Positions 33,501 to 35,950 of a DNA stretch of 35,950 nt are shown in pieces. Below the pieces are notes generated by a model. The model saw only the letters and a list, made by a program, of their open reading frames with translations, searched no databases and had not been told where the DNA came from. The position numbers and the translations under genes are program-made. Source of the stretch: Candidatus Arcticimaribacter sp. (GTDB taxonomy: Bacteria > Bacteroidota > Bacteroidia > Flavobacteriales > Flavobacteriaceae); the NCBI GenBank assembly GCA_003023645.1, contig PXYQ01000005.1, forward strand, positions 1-35,950, given 5' to 3'. Every line of letters starts with the position of its first letter. Position 1 is the stretch's first letter.

Positions 33501-34918
33501 CAGGCTTTACCAAGGGTGAAGCAGATGTCTTGCGGAAGGCGATGGGTAAAAAAATACATGCCTTACTTGCCAAGCTAAAACCTCAGTTTATTGAAGGTGG
33601 AAAAGCCAATGGACATGATCCCGAAAAATTAGAGAAAATTTGGAAAGATTGGGAAGCCTTTGCTTCGTATGCTTTTAATAAATCACACTCTACTTGTTAC
33701 GCATGGATTGGATACCAAACTGCTTATTTAAAGGCGCATTATCCTGCTGAATATATGGCAGCGGTATTGTCAAACAATATGAACGACATCAAGCAGGTAA
33801 CTTTCTTTATGGAAGAATGCCGTCGCATGGGATTGAATGTCCTCGGCCCTGATGTAAACGAGTCCTTTTATAAGTTTACTGTTAACGATCAGCAGGCCAT
33901 TCGTTTTGGAATGGGAGCGATCAAAGGAGTAGGGCGTGGAGCAGTAGAAACCATAATCGAACATCGAAAAGATGCACGCTATACCTCTGTTTTTGATTTG
34001 ACAAAACGAATTGATTTGCGTGCTGCAAATAAAAAAGCAATCGAAAACTTAACGCTGGCTGGAGGGTTGGATTCTTTTGGGAGTTACCACCGGGCACAAT
34101 ATTTTAATCCCGATGGTGATGGGGTTCTTTTCTTGGAGAAAGCCATCCGATACGGAGCAAAACACCAAGAGAATCTGAATTCATCTCAGACCAATCTTTT
34201 TGGAGATGATAGTCAGGAACAGATCCAAGAGATTCAAATTCCAGAATGTGAATCTTGGGGAACCTTAGAATTGTTAAAAAAAGAAAAAGCAGTAGTTGGC
34301 ATTTATATATCTGCACATCCGCTGGACGATTTCAAACGCGAGATGAAGTATTTCTCTTCGGCAACTTTTGATATTTTGAGTGACCTAGATCCTTTGGTTA
34401 ATCGTGATTTGAGTTTTGGAGGGATCATCAATGATGTTGAACACTTGGTAACCAAAACAGGAAAAGGTTGGGGTAAGTTTACGATTGAAGATTTTTCAGA
34501 CCAGTATGAGTTTAAAATCTTTGGAGAAGATTATTTGAAATTCAGGCATTTTATATTACCGAATAACTTTGTACGTCTTCGCCTTCGGGTGGTAGAGGGG
34601 TGGCGTAATCGAGAAACGGGTCAATTGGGACCAGCTCGAATTCAGTTTAACAATTTCGAAATGCTCCACGACACCCTCAAGACCAACGTCAAGAAAATCA
34701 CCTTGATGTTCGAGGTGAAACAGCTCAATGAATCTAAGATACAAGACCTCAAGACGCTGATGAGTCCGTACAAGGGAGACAAGGGGCTTTATATGGATGT
34801 TTTCGACACGGAAGAGAAGATTAAATTGACACTCCCCAGTAGAAAGCAACGTGTTGAGGTGTCCAATGAATTATTGTTGGCTCTAGAAGAACGGAATATT
34901 CACTATCGACTCAATTAA
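30596..34918 (+). CDS. dnaE: DNA polymerase III alpha subunit with fused N-terminal proofreading exonuclease
   Basis: This is the replicative polymerase. The 1440 residues start with a DEDDh exonuclease (1-190): Asp6 and Glu8 in FDTETTG, Asp105 in GHNVTFDLN, His170 and Asp175 in EAHNATADVE. A linker rich in Gln and Ser (about 200-255) follows. The PHP domain begins FVHLHNHSQFSVLQ near 257 with its metal-binding histidines. The polymerase palm has PDIDIDFDDEGR (Asp670, Asp672) and the third aspartate near 837 in LLKMDFLGLKT. The C-terminus holds a helix-hairpin-helix and an OB fold. The all-in-one arrangement differs from E. coli, where the exonuclease is the separate DnaQ, and from PolC, where it is inserted in PHP. 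It starts with ATG right behind a promoter. Confidence 0.95.
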   Translation: MYIIFDTETTGLPKRWKAPLTDSENWPRCIQIAWQVHADSGELLSHEDYLIQPDGYTVPYDAEQIHGISTALAEQQGRPLAEVLALFSAALEQADYVGGHNVTFDLNIMGAEFLRLGDHNPLEQAQVIDTCTEETAQLCQLPGGRGGKFKLPTLTELYIHLFGTGFGEAHNATADVEATTRCFLELLRKGQLHPPVLEGKSEQLRVLQEAQTSTIEGIGLKHVNLKKASQKLVQKQESEPIKPISTSLSAELDAAPFVHLHNHSQFSVLQATSKMSQMVSVAAENQMPAIAITDHANLMGAFHFIKAVGNHNKDAVEEAQIKPIVGCEFYVCEDHKDKTRRDDGYQVVFLAKNKKGYHNLAKMSSIAYVEGFYYVPRIDRAVVEMYKDDLIVLTGNLYGEVPSKILNLGNRQAEEALQWWHDMFGADLYVELMRHGQEDEKRVNEVLIPLAKQYKIPLIASNNTYYATKEEANAHDILLCLKEGEKQATPIGRGRGFRFGFPNQEYYIKSTEEMKTLFKDLPEAILNIEALIDKIESFELAREVLLPKFGIPEEYLVSDDPDGKLGENNFLRYLTYEGAKKRYGTLTDEIKERIDFELSVIANTGYPGYFLIVQDLIAAAREMGVSVGPGRGSAAGSVVAYCLKITNIDPIKYNLLFERFLNPDRVSMPDIDIDFDDEGRGKVMDYVIDKYGSNQVAQIITYGTMAAKSSIRDTARVLDLALNEADRISKLLPNIKLSKIFGLPEKELKKLLRADEFIKVKEFLALAEESSLSGETIQQAKVLEGSLRNTGTHACGVIITPDDITKFVPVATAKDSDLFVTQFDNSVVEDAGLLKMDFLGLKTLTLIKDTVNLVQYKHNITLDPDTFPLDDVKTYELFQRGDTVGIFQYESAGMQKYLKDLKPTVFADLIAMNALYRPGPLEYIPSFVDRKNGKEEISYDLDDMEEYLQETYGITVYQEQVMLLSQKLAGFTKGEADVLRKAMGKKIHALLAKLKPQFIEGGKANGHDPEKLEKIWKDWEAFASYAFNKSHSTCYAWIGYQTAYLKAHYPAEYMAAVLSNNMNDIKQVTFFMEECRRMGLNVLGPDVNESFYKFTVNDQQAIRFGMGAIKGVGRGAVETIIEHRKDARYTSVFDLTKRIDLRAANKKAIENLTLAGGLDSFGSYHRAQYFNPDGDGVLFLEKAIRYGAKHQENLNSSQTNLFGDDSQEQIQEIQIPECESWGTLELLKKEKAVVGIYISAHPLDDFKREMKYFSSATFDILSDLDPLVNRDLSFGGIINDVEHLVTKTGKGWGKFTIEDFSDQYEFKIFGEDYLKFRHFILPNNFVRLRLRVVEGWRNRETGQLGPARIQFNNFEMLHDTLKTNVKKITLMFEVKQLNESKIQDLKTLMSPYKGDKGLYMDVFDTEEKIKLTLPSRKQRVEVSNELLLALEERNIHYRLN

Positions 34919-34990
34919 AACAAATCGAGTTTGATGATTTAAGTATAAGAAAATCAGATACGAACACAGGCGGTAGATTAAAAAAAAAGA

Positions 34991-34998
34991 TACATTTG
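34991..34998 (+). promoter_or_regulatory. -7 element for trxA
   Basis: TACATTTG is an exact TAnnTTTG match 22 bases upstream of the trxA ATG, following an A-rich tract. A -33 TTG at normal spacing is not obvious. Predicted leader about 15 bases, very A/T-rich. Confidence 0.6.
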
Positions 34999-35020
34999 TA
35001 AAAAATAAAATATCATTATT

Positions 35021-35338
35021 ATGGCTATAGAAATAACTGACGCAAACTTTGAAGAAATTGTTTTAAAATCTACACAACCCGTACTCGTTGACTTTTGGGC
35101 AGCTTGGTGTGGTCCTTGTCGTATGGTTGGTCCTATCATTGAAGAAGTAAGTACTGATTTTGATGGAAGAGCTGTTGTAGGAAAACTTGATGTAGATACC
35201 AATCAAGAATTTGCTGCAAAATACGGAGTTCGTAACATACCTACAGTTTTGGTCTTTAAAGACGGTGAAATTGTGGATCGTAAAGTAGGAGTTTCTCCTA
35301 AAACAGCTTATGCAGAAGCACTTGAGGCTTTAATGTAA
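35021..35338 (+). CDS. trxA: Thioredoxin
   Basis: A 105-residue cytoplasmic thiol-disulphide oxidoreductase. The active site is WAAWCGPCRMVGP with Cys30 and Cys33, followed by the cis-proline region NIPTVLVFKDG near residue 70. Length and lack of a signal peptide fit the classical Trx1 that serves ribonucleotide reductase and protein reduction. It has its own promoter and is followed by an imperfect hairpin with T-tract and then tRNA-Asp. No partner reductase lies in the window. Confidence 0.96.
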   Translation: MAIEITDANFEEIVLKSTQPVLVDFWAAWCGPCRMVGPIIEEVSTDFDGRAVVGKLDVDTNQEFAAKYGVRNIPTVLVFKDGEIVDRKVGVSPKTAYAEALEALM

Positions 35339-35342
35339 TCAC

Positions 35343-35376
35343 CCGCATAAAGTTTTTAGTTTTTTAGCGGTTTTTT
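35343..35376 (+). terminator. Possible terminator of trxA
   Basis: CCGC at 35343-35346 pairs with GCGG at 35367-35370, extended by an imperfect TAAA/TTTA stem, then six T. The loop is large. It lies 5 bases after the trxA stop. Confidence 0.45.
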
Positions 35377-35378
35377 AT

Positions 35379-35409
35379 TTGAGTTAAAGAAAAATGCAAT
35401 GTATATTTG
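35379..35409 (+). promoter_or_regulatory. Promoter of tRNA-Asp
   Basis: TTG at 35379-35381, a 20-base spacer and TATATTTG at 35402-35409 match the Bacteroidota consensus in full. Transcription should start near 35416, eight bases before the mature tRNA. Confidence 0.7.
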
Positions 35410-35423
35410 CAATCGTTAAAAGA

Positions 35424-35497
35424 GGTCTGGTAGTTCAGCTGGTTAGAATACCTGCCTGTCACGCAGGGGGTCGCGGGTTCGAGTCCCGTCCAGACCG
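35424..35497 (+). tRNA. tRNA-Asp (GTC)
   Basis: A complete 74-base cloverleaf. The acceptor arms GGTCTGG and CCAGACC pair perfectly, with discriminator G at 35497. The anticodon stem-loop CCTGCCTGTCACGCAGG carries GTC, reading aspartate codons. The T arm GCGGGTTCGAGTCCCGT is standard. CCA is not encoded and must be added after transcription. It has its own promoter and a strong terminator, so it is a single tRNA unit. Confidence 0.97.
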
Positions 35498-35510
35498 CTC
35501 TAAAACACTA

Positions 35511-35541
35511 AAAGTCCTAGCATCTGCTAGGGCTTTTTTTT
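35511..35541 (+). terminator. Intrinsic terminator after tRNA-Asp
   Basis: A stem of about 9-12 bp (AAAGTCCTAGCA with TGCTAGGGCTTT, one G-T pair) is followed by a T tract. It lies 13 bases after the tRNA. Confidence 0.85.
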
Positions 35542-35566
35542 ATTGTCTAATATTGAAATTATTCAA

Positions 35567-35784
35567 ATGATTTGGAATTTGAAAGCAAACAACAAAAGAA
35601 TATTACAGAAATGGGGCCTGGGCTTTATAGTCCTTTTCTATTCGATGTGTTTATGGAAACGCTAGTACTCCCGTTGATCGATTTAGACAAGAGCCCAAAG
35701 AACGATCTGCATCTTCAAGGATGGGAGTTTTTGTGTTTTCTTGTGGTTACTGTTTGGTTATCGTTTTTTAAACAAGAGGTCTAA
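35567..35784 (+). pseudogene. Possible frameshifted small two-helix membrane protein
   Basis: Between the tRNA terminator and the barrel gene no clear gene is seen. Two short overlapping plus-strand ORFs exist. One starts with ATG at 35567 and encodes 32 residues with a hydrophobic segment WGLGFIVLFYSMCLW before TAG at 35663. The other, opening with a TTG at 35572 in another frame, runs to 35784 and carries a second hydrophobic segment WEFLCFLVVTVWLSFF. Joined by one frameshift they would form a two-helix protein of about 70 residues. This may be a decayed gene, a sequence error or chance. The stretch has no good promoter. Confidence is low. Confidence 0.25.
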
Positions 35785-35807
35785 AAACAGAAACTCTTGA
35801 ATTTCGA

Positions 35808-35950
35808 TTAGAATCGATACTTGGCAAAGAGTTCAAATCCAGTTCTGGATATGTTGCTATTACCACCCACTCCAAAGTCGGTAGCATAGCCTATGTCGAT
35901 TCCCATTTTCAGTTTAAGCATGATCATTACGTAAGCATAATCGATACTTT
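35808..35950 (-). CDS. Outer-membrane beta-barrel protein, C-terminal end only
   Basis: The minus strand enters the window open and ends at TAA (35808-35810). The 46 or so residues alternate polar and hydrophobic positions (MGIDIGYATDFGVGG, then FELFAKYRF) and finish with an aromatic Phe, the usual recognition signal for outer-membrane barrel assembly. The last two strands of a porin-like barrel are therefore visible. The family cannot be named from this fragment. No terminator was recognised after the stop. Confidence 0.65.
   Translation of the reverse strand, partial: SIDYAYVMIMLKLKMGIDIGYATDFGVGGNSNISRTGFELFAKYRF

Overview
The window looks like a chromosomal segment of a member of the Flavobacteriaceae (Bacteroidota), probably a pigmented aerobic and possibly marine species. 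Support comes from the AT-rich DNA, repeated TAnnTTTG-type -7 promoter elements (the Bacteroidota sigma-factor signature), few strong Shine-Dalgarno sites, an OmpA protein with thrombospondin type 3 repeats, an exonuclease-DnaE fusion and the gene order rnc-fabF-acpP / purN-rnhA-pfkB-purF. No insertion sequence, phage gene, CRISPR array or integration site was seen. Most of the window is housekeeping DNA with a small pigment island.

Layout. 1-1844 (minus): acpP, fabF and the start of rnc form one fatty-acid/RNase III operon. 2009-5945 (plus): purN, rnhA, a PfkB-family kinase and a long divergent PurF-like amidotransferase, the last two coupled by an ATGA overlap. 6184-6792 (minus): a superoxide dismutase with its own terminator. 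6854-14332 (plus): an AddA-like helicase-nuclease and an AddB-like nuclease, separated by an ompA-type gene that has its own promoter and terminator. 14373-15284 (plus): an uncharacterised one-helix membrane protein whose 3' end overlaps the convergent crtI gene.

15202-21029 is the carotenoid region. crtI (phytoene desaturase) is on the minus strand, behind a voltage-gated K+ channel gene and a 29-codon membrane microprotein not called by the usual length cut-offs. Divergently, crtA-like, crtD and cruF overlap one another and also overlap a lipoprotein gene. This set suggests a monocyclic, 1'-hydroxylated carotenoid of the saproxanthin/myxol type; crtB, crtY and crtZ are not in the window and must lie elsewhere.

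21026-27108 holds a small helical-bundle protein, an atypical SDR, a CBS-pair protein, a histone-deacetylase-fold amidohydrolase, metG, a YraN-type nuclease and an ACT-domain protein. 27100-30460 (minus) is mfd, whose natural start is separated from the rest of the gene by a one-base frameshift in a run of eight A. 30596-34918 (plus) is dnaE with a fused proofreading exonuclease, followed by trxA, tRNA-Asp, a poorly resolved stretch with two short overlapping ORFs, and the 3' end of an outer-membrane barrel gene on the minus strand.

The observations most worth a second look are the mfd A8 frameshift, the microprotein coupled to the K+ channel, the crtA/crtD/cruF/lipoprotein overlap chain and the divergent PurF-like enzyme coupled to a sugar/nucleoside kinase.
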